A stretch of DNA of 64,000 nt from Ancylomarina sp048268005 (GTDB lineage Bacteria; Bacteroidota; Bacteroidia; Bacteroidales; Marinifilaceae). The stretch is taken from the NCBI GenBank assembly GCA_048268005.1, contig JBLWWJ010000004.1, forward strand, positions 248,001-312,000, written 5' to 3'. Shown piece after piece: positions 24,663-33,597 of this stretch. Each line of letters opens with the position of its first letter. Position 1 is the stretch's first letter. The translations under genes were made by a program, and so were the position numbers. The notes beneath the pieces were generated by a model. It was not told the origin of the DNA. It saw nothing but the letters and a program-made list of their open reading frames with translations, and ran no database searches.

Positions 24663-27071
24663 TTAGAATTCGACCATCAAACCGATAGAGGGCAGGATTG
24701 TCCCGGAATCATTCTCAATTTCACGAGTTTTATAAGCAAGTGAATTGTTGGGATCTTCTATTGGATTTCCTGAAGCATCCCTTTCAACATCTAAATATGG
24801 CTGAGTTTTTGCTTTGAAATTATAGATGTTTTGAATGTCTAGATAGGCATTAATGGACCACTTTTTGAAATACCATTTTTTGTCGAGTCTAATATCCATT
24901 GAATGTGATGTTGGGTTTCGTTTCTGATTTAATTGATTCCAATCTAGTTGTCCCGATTGTGCAACATCCCATATTACTTTTTGTGCTGATAATTCAACAT
25001 TGTAAGGCGTGTAAGGGGCAGGTCCCAGCAGTCTGAACTTCATTCCGAATTCCCAATTTTCATTGAATTTCTTTCCCGCTGTTAAGTTTAAAATATGCTT
25101 GTTGTCCCAAGCCGAAGGGATGTAAATACCATTCTTATCTTTAAATTCACTTCGAACCCAGGTATATGAGATGATACCATAAATTGAGGTGCTTAGTTTT
25201 TGTTGAAGAAGAAGCTCGATACCGTATGATCGTCCTTTTGATATTGATTTGGCAGCCTCATTTCCAATAACCCCAAAGTCTCCTCCCAAATTGGCAAGAG
25301 ATATACTATCTGCTAACAAAAAGGGGTAGTTCTTATAGGTTTTATAGAAAGCCTCTATATTTATTTTAGAATATTGTGTTGGATTAAAATCTAAGCCACT
25401 AACTAAATGCTTTGATTCGATATAGGTAATTTTATTGTTTTTATTGACCAATATGTTGTTGTTGTCGCGATATCCCATTACTGTATAGGCTGGTAGCTGG
25501 AAATAGCGTCCTATATTAAAATTGATGTTAAATTTAGGGCTAAGGGCATACGATGCCGAAAATCGAGGTGATATTTGATCGATAGGATTAGATAACTCAT
25601 TGGAATAATCGGAGAAATCAGTTCTTAATCCAAAAGATAAACTTAGTTTGTCATCCAGCGCCTTACGGCTGATTTGAGTGAATAACCCAAATTTGCTAAA
25701 GTTTAATTTGGAATTAAAATCGATGGTGACAACTTGGCCATTTTGCTCCTTCTTATTGAATGTAGAGTTGGTGTATTCTACGAAATCTATGGATGAACCT
25801 ATATTCCATTTCCATCCATTTTTTCTTTTTGTACTTTCAAATCTTAATTTGTTTTCAATTTCTTGGGATTTGTACTTCAATAGTAATAGATCATCTTCTT
25901 CAATATTGTTTCGATATTTTATCGCCTCATTATTCAAGTGATTACGACTGGCAATATAAGTTTGATAACTGTTTTTATAGTAATGTACCCATTTGGCTCC
26001 CAGCGTATAATTCCATTGATTGTTTACTGGAAGGTTACCCAGAATATAGGTGTTCCTTTCTATTTTATCTTCATCGGTTAAACCCTCATTGGCTGATGTG
26101 TTTAACTTAAAATCGTCTATTGCTCCCAGACCTATAAATGTGAGCTCATTCTTGTTATTAAGTTTGATGTTGTACTTAAATTGTGAATCGTTATAGGTTG
26201 GTAAGAAAGGTAGTTTAAGAGCTTTAAATAAAATTTGCAGATAGGAGCGACGTAGAGAAAAAATGAAAGTCGATTTTTTACCAAGAGGGCCTTCCAAACT
26301 TATGCCTATATCACTTGAACCTAGCATGACTGAACCAGCTAACTTTTCATCATTTCCATTTCTTTGTTTAAAATCAAGTATAGAACTTAGGGCATTTCCC
26401 TTATTGGCAGGGAAAGCTCCGGCATAAAAATCCAGTTCTCTAATAAAATTGACGTTTATCATGCCCACTGGTCCTCCGGAAGCCCCTTGGGTTGCAAAGT
26501 GATTGATATTAGAAACTTCTATTCCATCCAAATAAAATCGATTTTCGTTTGGACTACCTCCACGTACGATAATGTCGTTACGAAACGAAAGGGTAGAGGC
26601 AACACCAGGAAGCACTTGTATAACTTTGGAAATATCGCGATTTCCACCTGGGCTTCTGAATATCTCAGTGATATTGATCGTTCGCATACTCAGCGGACTT
26701 TCTTCCGTTTTATTAAATGCTGGAGCTGAAACAGTGATTTCATCAAGTTCTTTGATTGTTTTTTGTAGTGAAATGTCAATTTGGCTTGGTTTTGACGGAC
26801 TTACACGAACTTCGTATAAGAATTCAGTTTTGTAGCCTAAGCTGCTACAAATCAGGTTGTAATTTCCCGGTTTGAGTCTTTCAAGTCGGTAATTTCCATT
26901 GATGTCAGTCGTTGTGCCTTGCTTACTGTTCGCTATGATTATATTGGCAAAAGGGATAGCTTCATTATTGATTCGATTATACACACGTCCTTTAATCACA
27001 CCCGTTTGAGCCAATGAGAAGCTCACAGGAAATAGCAGAATAATAAGAACCAAGAAATTGAAAAGCTTCAT
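24663..27071 (-). CDS. TonB-dependent outer-membrane receptor with carboxypeptidase-regulatory domain
   Basis: An 802-residue outer-membrane protein: signal peptide (to about 22, SLAQ), a carboxypeptidase-D-regulatory-like beta domain (23-110, VIKGRVYNRINNEAIPFANI), plug domain (about 120-235, with DIIVRGGSPNENRFYLDGIEV) and a 22-strand-type barrel ending in a terminal Phe (SIGLMVEF). No SusD-like lipoprotein accompanies it, so it is not a classical polysaccharide utilisation pair. The ligand is unknown. Aquaporin is the only downstream gene on the same strand. Confidence 0.9.
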   Translation of the reverse strand: MKLFNFLVLIILLFPVSFSLAQTGVIKGRVYNRINNEAIPFANIIIANSKQGTTTDINGNYRLERLKPGNYNLICSSLGYKTEFLYEVRVSPSKPSQIDISLQKTIKELDEITVSAPAFNKTEESPLSMRTINITEIFRSPGGNRDISKVIQVLPGVASTLSFRNDIIVRGGSPNENRFYLDGIEVSNINHFATQGASGGPVGMINVNFIRELDFYAGAFPANKGNALSSILDFKQRNGNDEKLAGSVMLGSSDIGISLEGPLGKKSTFIFSLRRSYLQILFKALKLPFLPTYNDSQFKYNIKLNNKNELTFIGLGAIDDFKLNTSANEGLTDEDKIERNTYILGNLPVNNQWNYTLGAKWVHYYKNSYQTYIASRNHLNNEAIKYRNNIEEDDLLLLKYKSQEIENKLRFESTKRKNGWKWNIGSSIDFVEYTNSTFNKKEQNGQVVTIDFNSKLNFSKFGLFTQISRKALDDKLSLSFGLRTDFSDYSNELSNPIDQISPRFSASYALSPKFNINFNIGRYFQLPAYTVMGYRDNNNILVNKNNKITYIESKHLVSGLDFNPTQYSKINIEAFYKTYKNYPFLLADSISLANLGGDFGVIGNEAAKSISKGRSYGIELLLQQKLSTSIYGIISYTWVRSEFKDKNGIYIPSAWDNKHILNLTAGKKFNENWEFGMKFRLLGPAPYTPYNVELSAQKVIWDVAQSGQLDWNQLNQKRNPTSHSMDIRLDKKWYFKKWSINAYLDIQNIYNFKAKTQPYLDVERDASGNPIEDPNNSLAYKTREIENDSGTILPSIGLMVEF

Positions 27072-27142
27072 GTTTTTACTTTAATAGGGAGTTGAGATAT
27101 GAACCCACATCTCTCTAAATTAATATTTTATGTTGATTTCAT

Positions 27143-27180
27143 AAAAAAAATCCCAACTAAATGAATAGTTGGGATTTCTT
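27143..27180 (-). terminator. Intrinsic terminator after the OB-fold lipoprotein gene
   Basis: AAATCCCAACT / AGTTGGGATTT stem (27148-27158, 27167-27177). Read on the minus strand a T-run follows. Confidence 0.85.
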
Positions 27181-27195
27181 TATAAAGTGTTTAGT

Positions 27196-27942
27196 CTATT
27201 TAATTTCAGCTTCTTCAATAATTAAATTGTAGGAATATCCAGCTCCAAATTCCTTTTTCAGATAAACAGTTCCTTCAATGGTGATAATATCACCCATATT
27301 AGCTTTATGCTGAGTTGTTAATGTTAAATCATAATTGTCAGCATCAGAGGTGCCATCTTGAATATGAATCCAATTTTTCCCCATTATACCATTGTTGACT
27401 TTAACAACCTGTCCTTTTACTGTCACTTTCTTACCGGCATACTGATCTTTATTTTTGAAAAGTTCGGCAATACGAATACCACCTTTTGCAATTTCGACCT
27501 TAATATCTGCGATCCTTTTATCAACTTTCGGAGGCATTTTTTTAGCACCCATTTTCTTTACTGCTTTAGCGGTAGGTGGTGTGCTTGTATTACCTTGAAT
27601 AAATAAAACGGACTCGAATACACGGTCAAGTTCTTTACTCTTGAAATTTGTCATTGGAAGTGCCTGCTGATAATAAACATCATCACCAACTTTTGCATCT
27701 AGTCGTCGAACTGCAATCCAGAATTCTTTACTGTTTTCAGTTACAAATAAATAGGTGTAATTACTTGTTTGAAGAATCTCCTTAACCTTTACATGGTGAT
27801 AATTAGGAGCTGCCTGGGCAGGCGTATCACTCATGCTTTGACCTGTTTTTTCTCCCGTACTGAATGATTGAACTTTCTTTGCGTTTTCCTGACAAGAAGT
27901 TAACAGTATGCTGCTAATCAGTAGTATAAATATAAATCTCAT
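27196..27942 (-). CDS. Exported lipoprotein with OB-fold (NrfJ-like) domain
   Basis: A 248-residue lipoprotein when started at ATG 27942 (MRFIFILLISSILLTSC); a longer in-frame start at 27978 only adds a polar stretch before the signal. After a low-complexity linker there is a beta domain around NYTYLFVTENSKEFWIAV. The C-terminal region begins GIRIAELFKNKDQYAGKKVTVKGQVVK-like (shortened here) and continues NWIHIQDGTS, the pattern of OB-fold domains seen in NrfJ-type proteins linked to periplasmic cytochromes. No cytochrome gene is adjacent. The function is unknown; nucleic-acid binding is unlikely for a lipoprotein. It is a single-gene unit with its own terminator. Confidence 0.75.
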   Translation of the reverse strand: MRFIFILLISSILLTSCQENAKKVQSFSTGEKTGQSMSDTPAQAAPNYHHVKVKEILQTSNYTYLFVTENSKEFWIAVRRLDAKVGDDVYYQQALPMTNFKSKELDRVFESVLFIQGNTSTPPTAKAVKKMGAKKMPPKVDKRIADIKVEIAKGGIRIAELFKNKDQYAGKKVTVKGQVVKVNNGIMGKNWIHIQDGTSDADNYDLTLTTQHKANMGDIITIEGTVYLKKEFGAGYSYNLIIEEAEIK

Positions 27943-28039
27943 AGAATAGGATTTTTTAATTTGGGTATTAAGATACATAAAGGTATTAATATATCAATAT
28001 GGGAAATGAATTCTGGATATAAAGTTTTCAAAATATTTG

Positions 28040-28078
28040 TAAAAACAAAACAGCTCCATATTTTTAATGGAGCTGTTT
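28040..28078 (-). terminator. Intrinsic terminator after the alanine/glycine symporter gene
   Basis: AAACAGCTCCAT / ATGGAGCTGTTT stem (28048-28059, 28067-28078). The minus-strand T tract follows. Confidence 0.85.
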
Positions 28079-28095
28079 AAGTTTTCTACTTTATT

Positions 28096-29763
28096 CTATT
28101 CATTGGGATGTTCCGACTTGAACTTTATCCAATATGTATTCATGGTTTCTTTCATATCTTTTCGAAGTAAAAGGATACCAATAAGGTTGGGAAGTGCCAT
28201 CAGAGCAATGGTAATACCTGATAAGGTCCAAATAATAGTGGTGTCGGCAAAAGATGCAATGAAAAATCCGATGCAGTAGATAATTCTATAAGGCAATACA
28301 CCTTTAGCACCAAACAAGTAAGTTACGGATCGTCCGCCATAGTACGCCCAGGCAATTGCAGTAGAAAAAGCAAAAAGTAATAAGCCTATAGATACAATCC
28401 AACGTCCCCATTCTCCAAAATAACTTCGTGTAAAAGCTTCAGCTGTTAATGGTGCCGAGTGCATCAGTGACTTTCCTTTAAAATAAGCTCCGTTATCATT
28501 TTGATACACGCCATCATTGACTTTAAGTTTACCATTCATTGGATTGTCGGTCTCATCATAAACAAGAATGTTTTCTGCAACCGAACGGGCATGCATAATA
28601 GTAAGGTTATTTGTAATTTTACCATTCTCAATTATTAAGTCACCTGTAAATAAGGGTAATTCTGACTTGCCGCTTAGATAGCTGAAGAGTTTCGTTTGAT
28701 CCTCCTCATTGGTGTCATCATATACATCAGCCATGATACTCATATCAGTCGTTTGAAACTGATTGGGAAGTTTCTCATTCCAAACACCTGAAGAAAGAAT
28801 CACCAAACCGGTAAGTGTGCAGATTATAATTGTATCGATAAAAGGCTCAAGAATAGCAACCATACCCTCTGAAACAGGTTCTTCTGTTCGAGCAGCAGCA
28901 TGGGCAATCGGAGCCGATCCCTGACCAGCTTCATTACTAAATAGTCCTCGGTTAACACCGCGGTTAAAGGCATAGGCAAAACCAGCACCAAGGAAACCTC
29001 CAGTGGCTGCAGTACCAGTGAACACACTAGAGAATATCGACACGAAGGCCGGTGCAATATTCTGATAGTTGTAAAAGATAACGGCTAAGGCTCCTATAAA
29101 GTATATAATTGCCATTGTAGGTACAAGTTTCTCGGTCACCTTTGCAATACGCTTAATACCGCCAAGAATTACAATGGCAAGTAATACTGCAAGAACACCA
29201 CCACTCAACATTTTTTCTATTCCAAAAGTAGAGTGAAGAGAACTTGAAATAGAGTTGATTTGTGGTAAGCTTCCTGTTCCGAACGAAGAAACGATTGTCA
29301 TGGCAGCAAAGAAAGCAGCTAGCCAAGGCATTTTAAGTTTGTTCTTCATGTAATACATCGGTCCACCAGAAATGAACCCTTGCTCATCGGTTTCACGATA
29401 TTTGTGAGATAAACTAACTTCAACAAACTTCGTTGTCATACCTAAAATAGCTGTCATTAACATCCAAAAAAGAGCAGCAGGACCACCTAAATAAATGGCG
29501 AAAGCTACTCCTGCAATATTACCTGTACCTACAGTTCCCGAAAGTGCTGTTGTTAGTGCCTGAAAGTGAGATGTATCTCCCTTTTCATCTTTTTTGTCGT
29601 ATTTTCCAGTTACAACTTTAAGAGCGTGTTTGAAAAAACGTATTTGTGGAAATTTAAGATATAAAGTAAAGAAAAGTCCGGTTCCAAGTAGTAATAGGGT
29701 GAACCATTGGCTTCCTCCAAGGTATTGTTCAATTCCGGCTAAAAAGTCGTTAATACTGTGCAT
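28096..29763 (-). CDS. Alanine/glycine:cation symporter (AGCS family) with extra-membrane insertion
   Basis: Sodium-driven amino acid importer of the inner membrane. Family motifs are clear: TALSGTVGTGNIAGVA, GGPMYYM and FSNEAGQGSAPIAHAAA. At 555 residues it is about 80-100 longer than usual. The excess is one insertion at about residues 335-440 (starting VWNEKLPNQF, ending SAPLTAEAF), which breaks the helix pattern and should form a soluble loop domain. The protein fits an organism that ferments amino acids, although the catabolic genes are distant in the window. Confidence 0.9.
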   Translation of the reverse strand: MHSINDFLAGIEQYLGGSQWFTLLLLGTGLFFTLYLKFPQIRFFKHALKVVTGKYDKKDEKGDTSHFQALTTALSGTVGTGNIAGVAFAIYLGGPAALFWMLMTAILGMTTKFVEVSLSHKYRETDEQGFISGGPMYYMKNKLKMPWLAAFFAAMTIVSSFGTGSLPQINSISSSLHSTFGIEKMLSGGVLAVLLAIVILGGIKRIAKVTEKLVPTMAIIYFIGALAVIFYNYQNIAPAFVSIFSSVFTGTAATGGFLGAGFAYAFNRGVNRGLFSNEAGQGSAPIAHAAARTEEPVSEGMVAILEPFIDTIIICTLTGLVILSSGVWNEKLPNQFQTTDMSIMADVYDDTNEEDQTKLFSYLSGKSELPLFTGDLIIENGKITNNLTIMHARSVAENILVYDETDNPMNGKLKVNDGVYQNDNGAYFKGKSLMHSAPLTAEAFTRSYFGEWGRWIVSIGLLLFAFSTAIAWAYYGGRSVTYLFGAKGVLPYRIIYCIGFFIASFADTTIIWTLSGITIALMALPNLIGILLLRKDMKETMNTYWIKFKSEHPNE

Positions 29764-29957
29764 AAAAAAAATAGGGTTTTGGGTTAGATTTGTTTTCTGT
29801 TTTGTAGAAAATCAGTCTAATATAAAGGTTAATTTTTAAAAATTGACAAGAAAAGTTAAACTAAGCGAGATCAAGCGTGCTTGTTTATTAGGGTTTAGAA
29901 TACTTCTATATAATCATAATGTTTAAAAAGAGTGACAATCATAAAAATGGTATTTCT

Positions 29958-29965
29958 TACATTTG
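29958..29965 (+). promoter_or_regulatory. Putative promoter -7 box of the MtfA-like gene
   Basis: TACATTTG fits TAnnTTTG, about 40 bases before the start codon. The -33 region is not conserved. Confidence 0.45.
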
Positions 29966-30005
29966 TTTCTTTGTGAAAATGAACAGAATTTAAATAGATT
30001 ATTCT

Positions 30006-30890
30006 ATGATTATGAATTTAATAATCGTTGTGTCGATTGGAATTGCTCTTGTTTGGCTATTGATAAGAGGCTTTAATAAAAATAAATGGAGAGAGCCTAA
30101 ATCGGCCATTTCTAAAGAGAGCAAACTGATTCTGACGACTAAGGTCGTGTTTTACAACTCTCTTTCATCTGAAGAGAAATTGCAATTCGAGTATAAAATT
30201 CAGGAGTTCCTTCTAAATTGTAGAATTACCGGAGTGAATATTGATGTTGATTTGACGGATCAAATATTAGTAGCTGCAAGTGCCATAATTCCCGTATTTG
30301 CATTCCCTGAGTGGAAGTACACGAACCTCGATGAGGTCTTACTGTACCCTGGAAATTTTAATGAACAGTTTCAAATGTCCAATGCTGACTCGAATATTTT
30401 AGGCATGGTTGGAAGTGGTTATATGGAAGGGAAAATGATCTTGTCAAAACCTGCATTGCTTCATGGTTTTTCCAATGAGTCAGATAAGAAGAATACGGCT
30501 GTACATGAATTTGTTCATCTGATAGATAAGATGGACGGTCATATTGATGGTTTGCCTTCTATGCTATTAGAAAAGCAATATGCCATTCCATGGATAGATT
30601 TGATTGGTAAAAAAATTGAAGAGATTTATGAAGATAGATCCGATATCAACCCTTATGGAGGAACCAATAAGGCCGAGTTTTTTGCTGTTGCCAGTGAGTA
30701 TTTTTTCGAGAAACCTAAACAATTTGCTCAAACTCATCCTGACTTATATGACCTAATGACAGAGGTGTTCAATCAAAATATGAAATCCAGAACGCTTAAA
30801 AAGTCGAAACAGAGCTTGGGTAGAAATAGTCAGTGCCCTTGCGGTAGTGGTTTGAAATTTAAGAAATGTTGTGGTAAAAGGCATAACTGA
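30006..30890 (+). CDS. MtfA-family (M90) zinc peptidase with N-terminal membrane anchor and C-terminal SEC-C motif
   Basis: A 294-residue protein: one transmembrane helix (3-21), then the MtfA peptidase fold. The zinc site is HEFVH (167-171) in AVHEFVHLIDKMDGHIDG, matching the family HEXXH-x-LDxxDG signature, and the third ligand is probably Glu224 in NKAEFFAVASEYFFE. E. coli MtfA is a soluble aminopeptidase that inactivates the repressor Mlc. Here the tail (273-291) is a SEC-C zinc motif, NSQCPCGSGLKFKKCC, which is known from SecA and binds ribosome- or protein-related partners. The membrane anchor plus SEC-C suggests a different client. Either of two nearby ATGs (30006 or 30012) could start it. 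Confidence 0.87.
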   Translation: MIMNLIIVVSIGIALVWLLIRGFNKNKWREPKSAISKESKLILTTKVVFYNSLSSEEKLQFEYKIQEFLLNCRITGVNIDVDLTDQILVAASAIIPVFAFPEWKYTNLDEVLLYPGNFNEQFQMSNADSNILGMVGSGYMEGKMILSKPALLHGFSNESDKKNTAVHEFVHLIDKMDGHIDGLPSMLLEKQYAIPWIDLIGKKIEEIYEDRSDINPYGGTNKAEFFAVASEYFFEKPKQFAQTHPDLYDLMTEVFNQNMKSRTLKKSKQSLGRNSQCPCGSGLKFKKCCGKRHN

Positions 30891-30951
30891 TGATATTATT
30901 ACTTATTAGCACTAATTATATAAGGTTTATTGAATACCATTGTTGGCTCTT

Positions 30952-30982
30952 TTTGCCTCTTCGGGCTCTTTTGTTAATTTTG
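30952..30982 (+). promoter_or_regulatory. Promoter of mutS2
   Basis: TTTG (30952-30955), a 19-base spacer and TAATTTTG (30975-30982). This full consensus match gives a leader of about 25 bases before the GTG start of mutS2 and supports that start. Confidence 0.72.
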
Positions 30983-31014
30983 CAAAAGAAATAACTAAGA
31001 TTGTATAGAAGCGC

Positions 31015-33519
31015 GTGATATATCCAGAAAATTTTGAAACGAAAATAAGGTTCGATAAAGTTCGAGAACTGCTAAAAAAACAGTGTTTAAGTGCTCTTGG
31101 GCGCGACTTGGTGGATGAGTTGAAGTTTTCCGAGTCCTTTAAGCGAGTATCTCGTCGTGTAAATGAAACCAATGAGTTCAAGACCATATGTCTTGAGGAA
31201 GAGAATTTTCCTTTAGGACATTTTATAGACGTACGACAAAGTTTAGAGAAAATTCGAATTCAAGGGACCTATCTGGAACTTGAAGAATTGTTCAATTTAA
31301 AACGCTCTTTGGAATCTATATCCGCCATTTTGCGTTTTTTTAAGAATAAGGAAGAGGGAAGTTATCCTTACTTAATGAGACTGACAGGGAATGTGAAAAT
31401 GTACCCTTATATCTTTGAGAGATTAAATGCAATATTGACCAAGCATGGTCGAATGAAGGATAATGCATCACCTGAATTGATGCAAATACGTAGTAGTCTG
31501 ACTCAGAAACAGGCTTCTATTTCAAGACGAATGCAATCTCTTTTACGTGCCGCTCAAAAAGATGGTTGGGTTGATAAAGATGTTTCCTTATCAGTTCGAG
31601 ATGGTCGTACCGTAATACCTGTTACTTCGGCCTATAAGAGAAAAGTGAAAGGTATTGTTCATGATGAGTCAGCTACCGGTAAAACTTCATATATAGAGCC
31701 AGCAGAAATTGTAGAAACCAATAATGAAATTCGTGAATTGGAATATGCAGAGCGTCGTGAAATAATTCGGGTACTTCGTGAATTTACAGAACAAGTTCGC
31801 CCATATGTCGATGACTTATTCCTGGCTTATGAGTTTTTAGCTCAGATTGATTTTATTCGGGCTAAGGCAAAATTTGCGATTCAAGTTAATGGCTTAATGC
31901 CGCTCATGGGTAAAGAACCAAAGGTTCTATGGGAAAATGCGGTCCATCCCTTATTATACCTTACTTTACAAGGCGAAGGGAGAGAGGCTGTTCCTTTAAA
32001 TATAGAGATTAACGATAAACAACGCATTGTCTTGATATCAGGACCTAATGCTGGTGGTAAATCGGTGTGTTTACAAACCATGGGTTTATTGCAATATATG
32101 TTTCAATGTGGTTTGTTGGTTCCAATGGGCGAGAAGTCGAAGATGGGTATCTTCGATAATATTTTCATAGATATTGGTGATGAGCAATCCATGGAGAATG
32201 ATTTGAGTACCTATAGTTCTCACCTGATAAACATGAAGCATTTCTTGAAATATTCGAATGCTGAAACCTTGATGATGATTGATGAGTTCGGTACAGGTAC
32301 CGAGCCGGCTGTTGGGGGAGCAATTGCTGAATCGATTCTTGATAAACTAAATAGAAAACAAGTTAGAGGTGTTATCACAACTCACTATACAGGCTTGAAG
32401 CACTACGCTGCAGAAGCTGAGGGGATTGAGAATGGTGCAATGCTTTATGATTCTCATAAAATGCAACCTTTATTTCAGCTACAAGTTGGAAAGCCAGGTT
32501 CGTCGTTCGCTTTTGAAATTGCACGTAAAATTGGTTTGCCTGAAGAAATTTTAAGATCAGCTACAGATATCATTGGTGGTGATCACATCAATTTTGATAA
32601 GCATTTACGTGATATTGTTCGTGATAAGCGATATTGGGAAAGCAAGCGTGATAAAATTCGTATTAACGAGAAAAAGTTGTCCCAATTAGTCGATCGCTAT
32701 GAAATCGATCTTAAAGAAACGTCTGCTTTGAGAAAGGAGATTATAGCTAAGGCCCAAGAAGAGGCCAAACATATTTTAAATAAGGCTAATAAATCCATAG
32801 AAAAGACCATACGTGATATTAAGGAAAGTAAAGCAGATAAAGAAAAGACACGCCTGGCTAGAAAAGCATTTGAAGAGCAAAAAGAGGTCTTGACTGAATC
32901 GGATTTACAGGAAGAAGAGCGTATAAATAGAAAAATTCAGAAGTTAAAGGATAGAGAGAAAAAGGGTAAGAAGTTTAAAGGTGATAAAAGCTCCGAACAG
33001 AGTAAACCTGAAAAAGCAGTACCTCTAAAAAAGAAACAATTCGATCCTTCGATTATTGAAAAGGGAGATAGTGTCAAGCTCGATTCACAGAGAACCGTTG
33101 GTGAAGTGATTGAAGTAAATGATAAGACAGCAGTGGTTGCCTTTGGCGCTATGTTAACATCAGTCAAGTTGAATCGCTTGACTAAGGTTAGTAAGACTCA
33201 AGCTAAAAAGGAGAATACAACCTACAATCAAACTTCGGCTTTGGTGCAAGAGAAAATATCTAAACGCAAGCTGACTTTCCGTCGTGATATTGATGTGAGA
33301 GGTATGCGAGCAGAAGAGGCTCTTCAAATTGTGATGGATCATGTTGATGAGGCTATTATGTTAGATGTTAGTGAGTTTAGGATTTTGCATGGAACAGGTC
33401 ATGGGATTCTAAGAACATTAATTCGTGACTATCTGAAAACAATACAGCTCGTTCGATCCTGTACAGATGAGAAAGTTCAGATGGGAGGATCAGGTATCAC
33501 GGTTGTTCATATGGAGTAA
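31015..33519 (+). CDS. mutS2: Endonuclease MutS2
   Basis: An 834-residue MutS-like ATPase with a nuclease tail, known to suppress homologous recombination and in some bacteria to split collided ribosomes. The start is GTG at 31015, because the conserved beginning IYPENFETKI follows at once and no ATG is available upstream in frame. Walker A is GPNAGGKSVCLQ and the Walker B/signature region is MIDEFGTGTEPAVGGAIAES. A long charged coiled coil (about 520-640) follows, then a KOW-like segment and the C-terminal Smr domain with DIDVRGMRAEEAL and the HGTGHGILR catalytic loop. No domain is missing. Confidence 0.95.
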   Translation: MIYPENFETKIRFDKVRELLKKQCLSALGRDLVDELKFSESFKRVSRRVNETNEFKTICLEEENFPLGHFIDVRQSLEKIRIQGTYLELEELFNLKRSLESISAILRFFKNKEEGSYPYLMRLTGNVKMYPYIFERLNAILTKHGRMKDNASPELMQIRSSLTQKQASISRRMQSLLRAAQKDGWVDKDVSLSVRDGRTVIPVTSAYKRKVKGIVHDESATGKTSYIEPAEIVETNNEIRELEYAERREIIRVLREFTEQVRPYVDDLFLAYEFLAQIDFIRAKAKFAIQVNGLMPLMGKEPKVLWENAVHPLLYLTLQGEGREAVPLNIEINDKQRIVLISGPNAGGKSVCLQTMGLLQYMFQCGLLVPMGEKSKMGIFDNIFIDIGDEQSMENDLSTYSSHLINMKHFLKYSNAETLMMIDEFGTGTEPAVGGAIAESILDKLNRKQVRGVITTHYTGLKHYAAEAEGIENGAMLYDSHKMQPLFQLQVGKPGSSFAFEIARKIGLPEEILRSATDIIGGDHINFDKHLRDIVRDKRYWESKRDKIRINEKKLSQLVDRYEIDLKETSALRKEIIAKAQEEAKHILNKANKSIEKTIRDIKESKADKEKTRLARKAFEEQKEVLTESDLQEEERINRKIQKLKDREKKGKKFKGDKSSEQSKPEKAVPLKKKQFDPSIIEKGDSVKLDSQRTVGEVIEVNDKTAVVAFGAMLTSVKLNRLTKVSKTQAKKENTTYNQTSALVQEKISKRKLTFRRDIDVRGMRAEEALQIVMDHVDEAIMLDVSEFRILHGTGHGILRTLIRDYLKTIQLVRSCTDEKVQMGGSGITVVHME

Positions 33520-33540
33520 GCTATAAGCATTTATATATAT

Positions 33541-33580
33541 AAGAAAAGGCTTGCTAAAATAAATTAGCAAGCCTTTTTTA
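33541..33580. terminator. Bidirectional intrinsic terminator
   Basis: A 14-bp perfect stem AAAAGGCTTGCTAA / TTAGCAAGCCTTTT between convergent mutS2 and the Gate-domain permease gene. Confidence 0.93.
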
Positions 33581-33597
33581 TATTCTATATTGCGTCC

